Assembly (NCBI RefSeq): GCF_002086795.1
Contig: NZ_MVIM01000017.1
Location: forward strand, 51,144-115,143
Reading direction: 5' to 3'
Length of the DNA stretch: 64,000 nt
DNA from: Mycolicibacterium tusciae
Lineage (GTDB): Bacteria; Actinomycetota; Actinomycetes; Mycobacteriales; Mycobacteriaceae
The notes below the pieces were generated by a model, which made no database searches, was not told where the DNA came from, and worked only from the letters and a program-made list of their open reading frames with translations. The translations under genes and the position numbers were made by a program. Below, piece by piece: positions 8,914 through 16,828 of the stretch; the first letter of the stretch is position 1; each line of letters begins with the position of its first letter.

Positions 8914-9722
8914 CCTCGAACCCTAGCGACCCTGATGCCCTGTCAGGGGCGTGGAACTTCCGTGACATCGCCGAGGAGGCCGGCATTCGGCCCGGCCGGT
9001 TCTTCCGGTCCAGCGAGTTGAGCGGGCTCGACGATTCGGGTCAGGAGTCGCTGCTCCGTTTCGGCATCACCGACGTCGCCGACCTGCGCTCCGACCGTGA
9101 GGTCGAACGTCGCGGACAGGGCCGGGTGCCCGGCGGCGTCGTGATTCACCGGCTGCCGTTCCACGAACTGTCAAAACCGGGTGCCGAGGCGCCGCACGAG
9201 CAGAGCTTCGAGCGGATGATGACGGAAAAACCCGACGACGAAGACGTCGCAGTCGCCGCGGGCCGGTTCATGACCGAGGAATACGAGCGTTTCCCGACCC
9301 TGGCCGGCGCACAACTGGCTGTGCGGCAGGTCATTTCGATGCTGACCGAGGAACGACCGGTCATCACGCACTGCTTCGCGGGTAAGGACCGCACCGGTTT
9401 CACCGTCGCGACGGTGCTCGAGGCCGTCGGCGTCGACCGCGACGCGATCATGGCGGACTTCCTGCGCAGTAATGCCGCGGTGCACCGGCTTCGGGAGAGC
9501 ATCCTCGAGTCGATCCGCAATCGGTCCGAGGACACCACCGACGAAATCGTGACGTTCGCGGAGGCCCGGCTCACCGAAGAGGTGCTGGGCGTGCGCGAGG
9601 TGTACCTCGACGCGTCCAGGAAGGCCATCGACGACCAATACGGCTCGTTGGGCAATTACCTTGAGGCTCTCGGTATTACGGGGGCACAACTGGATCTGTT
9701 GCGACGCTCGCTACTGGGTTAG
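8910..9722 (+). CDS. ptpB: Protein tyrosine/lipid phosphatase PtpB
   Basis: The 270-residue protein has the signature HCFAGKDRTG, with nucleophile Cys155 and Arg161, and the N-terminal GAWNFRDIAEEAGIRPGRFFRSSEL of Tyr_phosphatase_3/MptpB proteins. The family dephosphorylates phosphotyrosine and phosphoinositides. In M. tuberculosis MptpB is reported as a secreted effector, but no signal peptide is visible here. The GTG start overlaps the fadE2 stop (GTGA), implying translational coupling. Its 3' end overlaps the convergent DUF456 gene by 12 bp. In a saprophytic rapid grower an intracellular role is as likely as an effector role. Confidence 0.92.
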   Translation: MTSNPSDPDALSGAWNFRDIAEEAGIRPGRFFRSSELSGLDDSGQESLLRFGITDVADLRSDREVERRGQGRVPGGVVIHRLPFHELSKPGAEAPHEQSFERMMTEKPDDEDVAVAAGRFMTEEYERFPTLAGAQLAVRQVISMLTEERPVITHCFAGKDRTGFTVATVLEAVGVDRDAIMADFLRSNAAVHRLRESILESIRNRSEDTTDEIVTFAEARLTEEVLGVREVYLDASRKAIDDQYGSLGNYLEALGITGAQLDLLRRSLLG

Positions 9723-10196
9723 ATAAACCCCGAACACCCACGCGACGGTGGCGAACAGGGCCCCGGCGAGTTCGACACCCATCGACAGCGCGACACCCTT
9801 CACGGCGTGCTTGGTCGACGTCCACGCCAATCGCTGGTCGCCGCGCGTGGACAACTCGGCGAGATAGACGCCCAGCACGAAGCCGATCACCAGACCGATC
9901 ACCGGGATCACGAAGAAGCCGATGATGCCCAGCACCGCACCCGCCGCCAGGCTCAGCGTGCGCACGTCGTTGGCGCGCATCCGCTTCACCGGCCAGGTGT
10001 ACTTGATCAGGGTGGCCGCGCCGAGCAGCGCGGTGACCACCCCGAACGTCACCCAGCCCGTGAGGTTGTTCTCGACGACGGCCCAGACCGCGATCGCGGC
10101 GAACACCAGCAGCGTGCCGGGCAGAAGCGGCACCACGATGCCGACGATGCCGACGGCGATGGCGAGCGCTACGAGGATGATGCCGACGGTACCCAC
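9711..10196 (-). CDS. DUF456 family membrane protein
   Basis: The 161-residue polytopic protein has hydrophobic segments at the N-terminus (VGIILVALAIAVGIVGIVVPLLPG), the centre (TFGVVTALLGAATLI), a Gly-rich pair (GAVLGIIGFFVIPVIGLVIGFVLGVYLAEL) and the C-terminus. The motif IVGIVVPLLPGTLL and the GFF-IP-IG-VIG segment are characteristic of DUF456. Function is unknown. The GTG start is supported by TAAGTT on the minus strand (10203-10208) ending 6 nt upstream. Confidence 0.85.
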   Translation of the reverse strand: MGTVGIILVALAIAVGIVGIVVPLLPGTLLVFAAIAVWAVVENNLTGWVTFGVVTALLGAATLIKYTWPVKRMRANDVRTLSLAAGAVLGIIGFFVIPVIGLVIGFVLGVYLAELSTRGDQRLAWTSTKHAVKGVALSMGVELAGALFATVAWVFGVYLTQ

Positions 10197-10213
10197 GACA
10201 CGAACTTAACGGG

Positions 10214-10957
10214 TCAGGGCTTTCTGGCGCGCACCCACTGGAACGTTGCGAGCGTCTTGGACCGTACGCCTTCCATACCGAGGCCCTCGAGGATGTCGGC
10301 CAGCTCGTCCTCGGCGAAGAAGTTGGCCTGGCCCTCAGGCAGCAGGCGCAGCAGCGGTCCAAGGTTCCCGGCGGTCGGCACCATGATGGCCATTCGCCCG
10401 CCCGGCTTGAGCACCCTGACCATCTCGGCGAGCGTCTGTGCCGGGTTGGGTATCAGCTGCAGCACGGCCAGCGACGTGGTCGCATCGACCGTCTCGTCGC
10501 GCAGGGGAAGCCGCTGCGCGTCCGCGCGCATGAAGCCGACGTTCGGGCCCGCCTGGGCCTCGACCGCCCTGGCCAGCATCGGCTCGGAGATGTCCAGACC
10601 AAGCGCGAGGCCGCCCGGACCCGCCGCCTGCCCCAATTGCGCGGTCACATTGCCGGGACCACTGCCGACGTCCAGCGCCACGCCATCGGATGGGATGTTC
10701 AGCCAATCGACCGGAAGCCGCCACACGCCGGCCACCCTGCGGGCGAGCGCCTGCGCGTTGTCGTAAAGCATCGAGCCGATCCCCGACGCCCACGCGGCTT
10801 GAATCAGGCCGGTGTTCTTTGGTGTGCCTGTCGCGAGATCGTCGGTCAGCAGATCGAGATAGCCCTTGCTGACGTCGGGATTCGCCGGCGGATCCGTCAA
10901 GAGGTCCAACGCCTTGCGGAGTGCTTGCGGGATCTCGGTGTTCAATTGCTCGGTCAC
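10214..10957 (-). CDS. Class I SAM-dependent methyltransferase
   Basis: The 247-residue protein has the Rossmann methyltransferase core: VALDVGSGPGNVTAQLGQA (motif I), GLDISEPMLARA (motif II), MRADAQRLPLRDETVDATTSL and MVRVLKPGGRMAI. This pattern fits Methyltransf_11/UbiE-like enzymes acting on small molecules or lipids; the substrate is not predictable. The roughly 90-residue N-terminal part is helical. TAGCGT on the minus strand (10964-10969) ends 6 nt before the GTG start, so it probably has its own leaderless transcript. Confidence 0.9.
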   Translation of the reverse strand: MTEQLNTEIPQALRKALDLLTDPPANPDVSKGYLDLLTDDLATGTPKNTGLIQAAWASGIGSMLYDNAQALARRVAGVWRLPVDWLNIPSDGVALDVGSGPGNVTAQLGQAAGPGGLALGLDISEPMLARAVEAQAGPNVGFMRADAQRLPLRDETVDATTSLAVLQLIPNPAQTLAEMVRVLKPGGRMAIMVPTAGNLGPLLRLLPEGQANFFAEDELADILEGLGMEGVRSKTLATFQWVRARKP

Positions 10958-10980
10958 CCTTCCACGCTACGCCGCGCCGA

Positions 10981-11688
10981 TCACGCGTCCAGTTGGTCGG
11001 CGAGGTCCAGAAAATCCGTTGCCGCGAAGTCGAATTCGCCTTCGGTGACCTTGTGCGGTCGCTGGTTGGGACCGTATTCGAGCGGACGGGTCACATAGGC
11101 GGTCATGAGCCCCGCATCGCGAGCGGCCCGCAGGTCGCCCGGATGCGCGGCGACCAGCATCAGCTCACCGGGAGCAACGTCGAGGAGCCCGGCGCAACCG
11201 AGGTATGCCTCGGGATCAGGTTTGTAGTGATGGAACAACTCGGCGGAGATCACGCAGTCCCACGGCAGCCCCGCGCGCTTGGCCATGTTGGTCAGCAACG
11301 ACATATTGCCGTTCGACAGCGTCGTGATGAGAAACCGTTCCTTCAGTCGCGTGAGGCCCGCGACGCTGTCCGGCCACGGGTTCAGCCGGTGCCAGGCCCG
11401 GTTGAGATGGTCGACGTCCGCATCGCTGACCGAAGTGACGCCCGCGTCGTTCAGCAGCTCGTCGAGGATCATCCGATGCAGGACGTCGATCTTGGTCCAC
11501 GGCAGCTCGCCGCGGCGGACCCGATCCATCGCGGGCAGATACCCCTTGCGCCAGCTGTCGGCAAGTATGGCCCAATCTGCCTGCACACCATGGCTTTCGC
11601 CGAATTTCTCCAGTTCGGCGATGATGCTCGAACGCCAGTCGACGACCGTGCCGAAGGTGTCGAACGCCAGCGCTTTCGGCGGGGTCAC
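10981..11688 (-). CDS. HAD-superfamily, haloacid dehalogenase type II
   Basis: The 235-residue protein has all HAD motifs: ALAFDTFGTVVDWRSS with the nucleophile Asp, TLSNGNMSLL (motif II Ser), the conserved Lys in HHYKPDPEAYL, and LMLVAAHPGDLRAARDAG (motif IV). The single Asp followed by T-F-G-T is typical of L-2-haloacid dehalogenases rather than phosphatases, so hydrolytic removal of halide from 2-haloacids is the family activity. Whether this enzyme does so is inference. Its GTG overlaps the quinone oxidoreductase stop by 4 bp, making it the last gene of the ALDH-SDR-QOR-HAD operon. Confidence 0.88.
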   Translation of the reverse strand: MTPPKALAFDTFGTVVDWRSSIIAELEKFGESHGVQADWAILADSWRKGYLPAMDRVRRGELPWTKIDVLHRMILDELLNDAGVTSVSDADVDHLNRAWHRLNPWPDSVAGLTRLKERFLITTLSNGNMSLLTNMAKRAGLPWDCVISAELFHHYKPDPEAYLGCAGLLDVAPGELMLVAAHPGDLRAARDAGLMTAYVTRPLEYGPNQRPHKVTEGEFDFAATDFLDLADQLDA

Positions 11689-12653
11689 GGTTCCAGCACG
11701 ACCTTGCCCAGCACACCGCCGTCGGCCAGACTCTGCAGCGCCGCTGCACCGTTGGCCAACGGGTACCGCACCGGCGGCGGAGGTCGCAGACCGGCCCGGA
11801 CCAGCTCGGCCACCCCGAACTCGAAGAGCGACTGCGCGCCCGGGGTGCGGTTGACGTACTCGCCGTATCCCACGCCGATGACCGAGACGTTGCGCAGCAG
11901 CAGCCGGTTCACCTTGACGGCGGGAATCCCACCGCCCGAGGCGAATCCGAGCACCAGGAGCCTGCCCTCGGTGGCCAGTGCGCGAATCGCGTCGTCGAAC
12001 ACCTCACCGCCGACCGGATCGACCACCAGGTCGACACCGCGGCCGTCGGTGTGGTCCTTGACCGTCTGCAACCACCCATCGGTGAGCGGCAGCACCACGT
12101 CGGCGCCCAGTGACTTCACGAAATCGGTGCCATGCGGCCGGTGCACCATCGCAATCACCTTGGCGCCCAGCGCCTTCGCCACCTGGATGGCCGCCGTGCC
12201 CACACCACCGGCCGATCCGAGGACCAACACCGTTTCGCCGGCCCGCAGGGCTCCGCGTTTGGCGAGCGCGAAGTACATCGTCTGGTAATTGCCCAGGAGG
12301 GCAACGGCTTCGGCGTCATCGAGGTCGTCGGGTGTCGGCCGCAAGTTGGCAGGCGGCACGGCGACGCGTTCCGCCCAGGCGCCCAACATCGTCAGCGCGG
12401 TCACCCGCTGGCCGGGCTTGAACTCCGACTCGTACGGCGCGGAGACGACGACCCCCGCCGCCTCCATGCCGGGGATGAACGGGGGCTCCAGCCGCAGCTG
12501 GTACTCGCCGCGCAGAAGCAGCAGGTCGGGGAAGCTCACACCGGCAGCACCGACGTCGACGACCACGACCTCCTCACTGGCGACAACCTCGTCTACGTCT
12601 ACGTAGGCCAACCCCGATGGACCGGAAAGCTCCTGCGCGACAAGCGCCTTCAC
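11685..12653 (-). CDS. NADPH:quinone oxidoreductase, zinc-independent MDR family
   Basis: The 322-residue medium-chain reductase has a GroES-like N-terminal domain (VGAAGVSFPDLLLLRGEYQ, PFIPGMEAAGVV) and a nucleotide-binding motif VLGSAGGVGTAAIQVAKALGAKV. It lacks the Cys/His pattern of zinc alcohol dehydrogenases, like quinone oxidoreductases. GTG 12653 (reading V-K-A-L-V-A-Q) lies 2 bp after the SDR stop and is preferred to an upstream in-frame start because it begins exactly at the MDR fold. It overlaps the HAD gene by 4 bp. I recall Rv0149 as the equivalent in M. tuberculosis. Confidence 0.9.
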   Translation of the reverse strand: MKALVAQELSGPSGLAYVDVDEVVASEEVVVVDVGAAGVSFPDLLLLRGEYQLRLEPPFIPGMEAAGVVVSAPYESEFKPGQRVTALTMLGAWAERVAVPPANLRPTPDDLDDAEAVALLGNYQTMYFALAKRGALRAGETVLVLGSAGGVGTAAIQVAKALGAKVIAMVHRPHGTDFVKSLGADVVLPLTDGWLQTVKDHTDGRGVDLVVDPVGGEVFDDAIRALATEGRLLVLGFASGGGIPAVKVNRLLLRNVSVIGVGYGEYVNRTPGAQSLFEFGVAELVRAGLRPPPPVRYPLANGAAALQSLADGGVLGKVVLEP

Positions 12654-12655
12654 TT

Positions 12656-13519
12656 TCAGCCGAGCGAGAACGTGGCGCGCTGCGCCGCCGACAGATCGGT
12701 GATCTCGCTCCACTTACCGGCCACGTCTTCGATCGAGGGCACCTCGGTGAACGTCACGCCCTCGTTCTGGAACAGCGCTGTCCGTTGCACTTTGCCGCCG
12801 CCGACGATGAACACCGATGCGGTCTCGGGCAGTTCCTCCGTGCACAGGTACGCGACCACCGGGGCGACATACTCGGGGGTGAGCTTCTCGAAGACCTCCG
12901 GCGGCAGGATGTCCTGCGTCATCCGGGTGGCCGCGATGGGCGCCACGGCGTTCGTCTTGATGTTGTACTTCGCGCCCTCCTGGGCCAGCGTGTTGATCAG
13001 CCCGACGAGGCCGAGTTTGGCGGCACCGTAGTTGGCCTGACCGAAGTTGCCGAAGAGGCCGCTGGTCGAGGTGGCCACGACGACCCGGCCAAAGTTGTTC
13101 TCGCGGAAGTGCGGCCAGGCCGCGCGGATCACGTTGTAGCCGCCGTAGAGGTGCACCTTGAGCACGGCGTCCCAGTTCGCGAACTCCATCTTGTGGAACG
13201 TGCCGTCGCGCAGGATGCCCGCGTTGCTCACCACACCGTCGACCTTGCCGAACTCGTCGATCGCGGTCTTGATGATGTTCTCGGCGCCCTCTTGTTCGGC
13301 CACCGAGTCGTAGTTCGCCACGGCGCGCCCGCCTGCGTCCTTGATCTCCTTGACCACCTCGTCGGCCATGTTGTGGCCGGCGCCGGTGCCGTCACGCGCA
13401 CCGCCGAGATCGTTGACGACGACGCTGGCGCCCTCCCTGGCAAGGGTCAACGCATACTCTCGCCCGAGCCCGCCTCCGGCACCGGTGACGACGATGACAC
13501 GATCCTGCACTCCTGGCAT
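12656..13519 (-). CDS. Short-chain dehydrogenase/reductase
   Basis: The 287-residue SDR has the N-terminal motif IVVTGAGGGLGREYALTLA, a cofactor-choice acidic residue in VVVNDLGG, SNAGILRD (NAG motif) and the catalytic STSGLFGNFGQANYGAAK with Ser, Tyr and Lys in place. VNDLGG-plus-REYA sequences are typical of the hydroxyacyl-CoA dehydrogenase part of peroxisomal multifunctional enzymes, and of Rv0148-like proteins. An AAAGGA ribosome-binding site precedes the ATG. It sits 12 bp after the aldehyde dehydrogenase gene, in the same operon. Confidence 0.92.
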   Translation of the reverse strand: MPGVQDRVIVVTGAGGGLGREYALTLAREGASVVVNDLGGARDGTGAGHNMADEVVKEIKDAGGRAVANYDSVAEQEGAENIIKTAIDEFGKVDGVVSNAGILRDGTFHKMEFANWDAVLKVHLYGGYNVIRAAWPHFRENNFGRVVVATSTSGLFGNFGQANYGAAKLGLVGLINTLAQEGAKYNIKTNAVAPIAATRMTQDILPPEVFEKLTPEYVAPVVAYLCTEELPETASVFIVGGGKVQRTALFQNEGVTFTEVPSIEDVAGKWSEITDLSAAQRATFSLG

Positions 13520-13531
13520 GGGGTTCCTTTC

Positions 13532-14935
13532 TCAGAACAGCCGTTTCGCGAGCTTCAAAGCCTTCTCTGTATACGGGGGATAGATGAACGCGCCGACATC
13601 GGGTCGGGTCGACTTGGTCATCACGGTCTTCTTGTGGCTGAACTGCTCGAAGCCGAACTTGCCGTGATAGGCGCCCATACCCGACGGGCCGACACCACCG
13701 AACGGGAGCTTGTTGGTGGCGAAATGGAACAGCAGGTGGTTGACCACCATGCCGCCGGCCGCGACCTCTTTGATCACCCGTTCGCGAATGCTCTTGGTCT
13801 TCGTGAACAGGTAGGCGGCCAGTGGTTTGGGCCGGGAATTCACGAAACTGATTGCGTCGTCGAGGGATTGCACGGTCATGATCGGCAGGATCGGACCGAA
13901 GATCTCGTCGGTCATCAGCGATTCGGCGGGGTCGGGGTCGACCACGACGGTGGGCTGGATCTTGATCGTCGACGCGTCCGAACCGCCGCCCGCGACGACG
14001 GTGCCCTTGGTCGCCGCCAGCGATGCGGTGAGCCGGGCGAAGTGGCGCTCGTTCACGATGCGCTTCCCGCCGGGGTTGTCCGCCTCGAAGGTCGCGACGG
14101 CGTCCTTGATCTTGTCGACGAGCTCGTCGCGGATCTTGGCGTCGGCGAGCACGTAGTCCGGCGCGATGCAGATCTGGCCTGAGTTGATCAGCTTGGTCCA
14201 GGCGATGCGCTTGGCCGCGACCTCGATGTCCGCGTCAGCGGCCACGATCACCGGGCTCTTTCCCCCGAGCTCGAGGGTGACCGGTGTCAGATGCGGTGCG
14301 GCGGCCTCATAGACCTTGCGACCGATCTCGGTGCCGCCGGTGAAACAGATGTGGTCGAAGCCTTGCGCGATGAGTTCCTGGCTGCAGGAGGCGTCGCCCT
14401 CGATGACGGCGATCGCGTCCTTGTCGAGATACTTCGGCACCAGCTCGGCCATCAGGGCCGACGACGCCGGGCACACCTCGGAAGGTTTCATGAGCACGGT
14501 GTTGCCCGCTGCGATGGCGCCGACGGCGGGGCCGAGCGTCAGGACGAACGGGAAGTTCCACGCGCCGATGACCAGAACGGTGCCGTACGGCTCGTATTCG
14601 ACCCAGCCGCGGCCGGGCAGCTGCGACATCTCCAGCAGCCGGTACTTGCGGCGCATCCACTTCTTGACGTTCTTCGCAGCGTCCTTGGCCTCGCCCGCGG
14701 TGCTGGCGATATCGGCCAGCCAGGCTTCGAACGGGCCGCGGCCCAGATCTTTGTCGAGGGCCTCCATGATGGCGCCCTCGTTGTCATTCATCATTTTCTC
14801 CAGCGCCAGCAGCTGCTGCTTACGCCACTCGACGCTGCGGGTTCGGCCGGACGCGAACGTCTCCCGCAGCTTGCGGACGGTGCCGGGGATGTCTGGGGTG
14901 GTCTTAGCCGCAGCGGCGGCGAATTCGGTGGTCAT
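13532..14935 (-). CDS. NAD(P)+-dependent aldehyde dehydrogenase
   Basis: The 467-residue enzyme has all catalytic signatures: VLVIGAWNFPFVL (N in the oxyanion hole), FTGGTEIGRKVYEAA (cofactor motif), TLELGGKSPVIV with the general-base Glu, and NSGQICIAPDYVLA with the nucleophile Cys. DEIFGPILPI follows. The pattern resembles the class 3 fatty-aldehyde type and Rv0147. The ATG at 14935, behind AGGAAGG, is preferred over an in-frame start 30 bp further up. It is the first gene of a four-gene operon, and a perfect palindrome lies 41-52 bp upstream. Confidence 0.95.
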   Translation of the reverse strand: MTTEFAAAAAKTTPDIPGTVRKLRETFASGRTRSVEWRKQQLLALEKMMNDNEGAIMEALDKDLGRGPFEAWLADIASTAGEAKDAAKNVKKWMRRKYRLLEMSQLPGRGWVEYEPYGTVLVIGAWNFPFVLTLGPAVGAIAAGNTVLMKPSEVCPASSALMAELVPKYLDKDAIAVIEGDASCSQELIAQGFDHICFTGGTEIGRKVYEAAAPHLTPVTLELGGKSPVIVAADADIEVAAKRIAWTKLINSGQICIAPDYVLADAKIRDELVDKIKDAVATFEADNPGGKRIVNERHFARLTASLAATKGTVVAGGGSDASTIKIQPTVVVDPDPAESLMTDEIFGPILPIMTVQSLDDAISFVNSRPKPLAAYLFTKTKSIRERVIKEVAAGGMVVNHLLFHFATNKLPFGGVGPSGMGAYHGKFGFEQFSHKKTVMTKSTRPDVGAFIYPPYTEKALKLAKRLF

Positions 14936-14975
14936 GGTGGGTGTCCTTCCTGACCCTGGGAACACCCGATACTAA

Positions 14976-14987
14976 CCAACCGGTTGG
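14976..14987. promoter_or_regulatory. Perfect 12-bp palindrome upstream of the ALDH operon
   Basis: CCAACCGGTTGG is self-complementary and lies 41-52 bp upstream of the aldehyde dehydrogenase ATG, where a promoter is expected. Its AACC-GGTT core is like operators of several mycobacterial TetR regulators. Either of the two TetR genes at 16044-17395 could be its partner, but nothing here proves it. Confidence 0.55.
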
Positions 14988-14997
14988 GCAGCGCTGA

Positions 14998-15017
14998 AGG
15001 GGCAACTTTGTGCCCCT
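14998..15017 (-). terminator. Hairpin after the methyltransferase gene
   Basis: AGGGGCA (14998-15004) and TGCCCCT (15011-15017) form a 7-bp stem with a 6-nt loop, 21 bp downstream of the methyltransferase stop on the minus strand. There is no U-tract, as is common in mycobacteria. It would separate that gene from the ALDH operon. Confidence 0.45.
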
Positions 15018-15037
15018 CGCGTCGTCCGTTCGGGCGG

Positions 15038-15976
15038 TCAGCCCAACTTCTCGCCGGTGACGAACGACGAGAACCCGTCTTCATCGGATTGTTCGGGCGG
15101 CAACACCCACCGGTCGAGCCGGCGCATCTCGTCGGCAGAGGTCACGGCCGATGCCTGCCATCCGTGCGCGTTGAGCCACTCGGCCACGTCGGCGCGGTCG
15201 GGGTCGTTGTACATCAGCTCGGCGACGTCGGGCGCGTCCTGCATCCCGAACTGCGCGGCGATGCGCTCGAACTTCTCCCGAAACTCGGCCCGCCGGTCGT
15301 CGGATCGGTGGCCGACCGTCTCTGCGGCCACGCGGCTGCCAGCGGCACTGAGCGCGGTGATCTGCTCGAACAACCGGTCCTGGGCTTGCGCGGGCAGATA
15401 CATCAGCAGGCCCTCGGCCAGCCATGCGGTCGGGGCATCGGCATCGAACCCGGCTTCGCGCAAGGCATTCGGCCAATCCAGCCGAAGGTCGATGGCCACC
15501 GCGTTGCGCTTGGCCGACGGCAGCACGCCGTGCTCTGCCATTCTCGCGGCCTTGTATTCGAGGACCTTGGGCTGGTCGATCTCGAAGACGACGGTGTCGG
15601 CCGGCCAGTCCAGCCGGTAGGCCCGCGAGTCGAGGCCCGACGCCAGGATCACGACCTGGCGGATGCCCGCGGTCGCGGCGGCGGTGAAGCACGCGTCGAA
15701 GAAGTGGGTGCGCACGGCCTGGTAATTGCCCATGTGCTCGAAGATCGCGGCGACCTCGGCATCGGCCTCGGCCACCTTGGCGGCGAACTCCTCGTTGCGC
15801 ACAATGTCCCACACGCCCGGGCCGACGCCGGCGACCAGCACCTCGGCGTAGGGATCGCGGATCAGGGGGTCGGCCTTGGCGGTCTCGCCGGCGCGGGCCG
15901 CGGCCACCATGACTGCCGTCGAACCGACGCTGGTCGCGATATCCCAGGTGTCGTCGTGCGTGCGCAATGAACTCAT
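15038..15976 (-). CDS. SAM-dependent methyltransferase, Rv0146-type (LCM family)
   Basis: This 312-residue member of the leucine-carboxyl-methyltransferase-like group is expanded in mycobacteria. Seen: the N-terminal DTWDIATSVGSTAVMVAAARA, the RDPYAEVLVAGVG segment, QVVILASGLDSRAYRLDWP (SAM motif I), VVFEIDQPKVLEYKA and WLAEGLLMYLPAQAQDRLF. Substrates of this group are unknown. TAGCAT on the minus strand (15983-15988) ends 6 nt before the ATG, pointing to a leaderless transcript. It lies between the ALDH operon and a TetR gene. Confidence 0.93.
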   Translation of the reverse strand: MSSLRTHDDTWDIATSVGSTAVMVAAARAGETAKADPLIRDPYAEVLVAGVGPGVWDIVRNEEFAAKVAEADAEVAAIFEHMGNYQAVRTHFFDACFTAAATAGIRQVVILASGLDSRAYRLDWPADTVVFEIDQPKVLEYKAARMAEHGVLPSAKRNAVAIDLRLDWPNALREAGFDADAPTAWLAEGLLMYLPAQAQDRLFEQITALSAAGSRVAAETVGHRSDDRRAEFREKFERIAAQFGMQDAPDVAELMYNDPDRADVAEWLNAHGWQASAVTSADEMRRLDRWVLPPEQSDEDGFSSFVTGEKLG

Positions 15977-16043
15977 GGCGTCATGCTAGCCAGATACCGA
16001 CGAGAAGTTAGCCGAGCTATATGAACTGTGGGAGATGCAACAC

Positions 16044-16682
16044 TCAGTCGCTGAGTTGCCAGAGCTTGTTGGCGAGCAGCAGCTCGAACTTCTCCACGAC
16101 CCTGGAGAGCTCGTCGTGACCGCCGACGAATCCCGCGTAGAACCCGATACCCCACATCATCGCGACCAACATCTCGACGAGGTCATTGACGTCCGTGTCG
16201 GTAGTGAGCTCGCCGGACTTGATTGCGTCGTCAACCGCCCACGCGATGAACTCGCGTGAGTTGCGCAACGAATCGTGCTCGTCGCCGCTCAGTTCCGGAT
16301 GCCGCTGCGACTCCAGCACCGAGGTCACGAGAAAGGCTGCCGCCGAACGGTCTTCGGAATCGGCCTGGATCGCCGCGGTGAAGAATGCGGACAACCGATT
16401 CAGCAGGTTCGTTTCGGACTTCGCCCGCGCCTGGCCCGCGCTAACTACCAGCGCATCTGTTTGCTCGACAACCTGGGCCCACAGCACGCGCTTACTCGCG
16501 AAGTAGTGGTTGATCGCCGGCCGGGTCAAACCCGCACGGATGGCGATCGCCTGAAACGTGGCGGCGTCGTACCCAAGTTCGCTGAAGACCTCGCGCGCGG
16601 CTCCTATGATGCGCTCCCGCGTTTCGGCGGCCTTCGCTGCAGGCGGGCGACCCGGACCCCTACTCGCGGTGTGTTGCGGCAC
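16044..16682 (-). CDS. TetR family regulator
   Basis: The 212-residue protein starts at GTG 16682 (T-V-P-Q-H-T context). The frame is open further up, but the upstream stretch does not look like protein. A Pro/Arg-rich start (SRGPGRPPAAKAAETRERII) leads into the helix-turn-helix DAATFQAIAIRAGLTRPAINHYFASKR. The C-terminal ligand domain is unassigned. It is divergent from the TetR gene at 16829, and 67 bp upstream of the methyltransferase on the same strand. Possible targets are itself, the neighbouring TetR and the ALDH operon. Confidence 0.9.
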   Translation of the reverse strand: MPQHTASRGPGRPPAAKAAETRERIIGAAREVFSELGYDAATFQAIAIRAGLTRPAINHYFASKRVLWAQVVEQTDALVVSAGQARAKSETNLLNRLSAFFTAAIQADSEDRSAAAFLVTSVLESQRHPELSGDEHDSLRNSREFIAWAVDDAIKSGELTTDTDVNDLVEMLVAMMWGIGFYAGFVGGHDELSRVVEKFELLLANKLWQLSD

Positions 16683-16747
16683 AGTCAAATTGTGCCACAG
16701 CCCGCTGGTGGGCCTGTGCGGTATTACCTGCGGGGCTCCCAAGATCG

Positions 16748-16767
16748 CCATTTCAGCAAAGAAATGG
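16748..16767. promoter_or_regulatory. Inverted repeat between divergent TetR genes
   Basis: CCATTTC (16748-16754) and GAAATGG (16761-16767) are perfect 7-bp arms with a 6-nt spacer, flanked by a looser CTCCC/GGGAG pair. The site is 65-85 bp upstream of the left TetR start and 61-81 bp upstream of the right one, a plausible shared operator. A second, imperfect repeat (CACAGCCC...GGGCCTGTG) lies just upstream of the left gene. Confidence 0.45.
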
Positions 16768-16828
16768 GAGTCGCAACACCGAAGGTCGACGTAGAGATTC
16801 GATTGTCCGAGCACTAGGGTGCCGTCCC

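Noticed and set aside
12617..14182. 521-codon plus-strand frame over the SDR and ALDH genes
   Set aside because: The minus-strand products have complete catalytic motifs; this frame has none.
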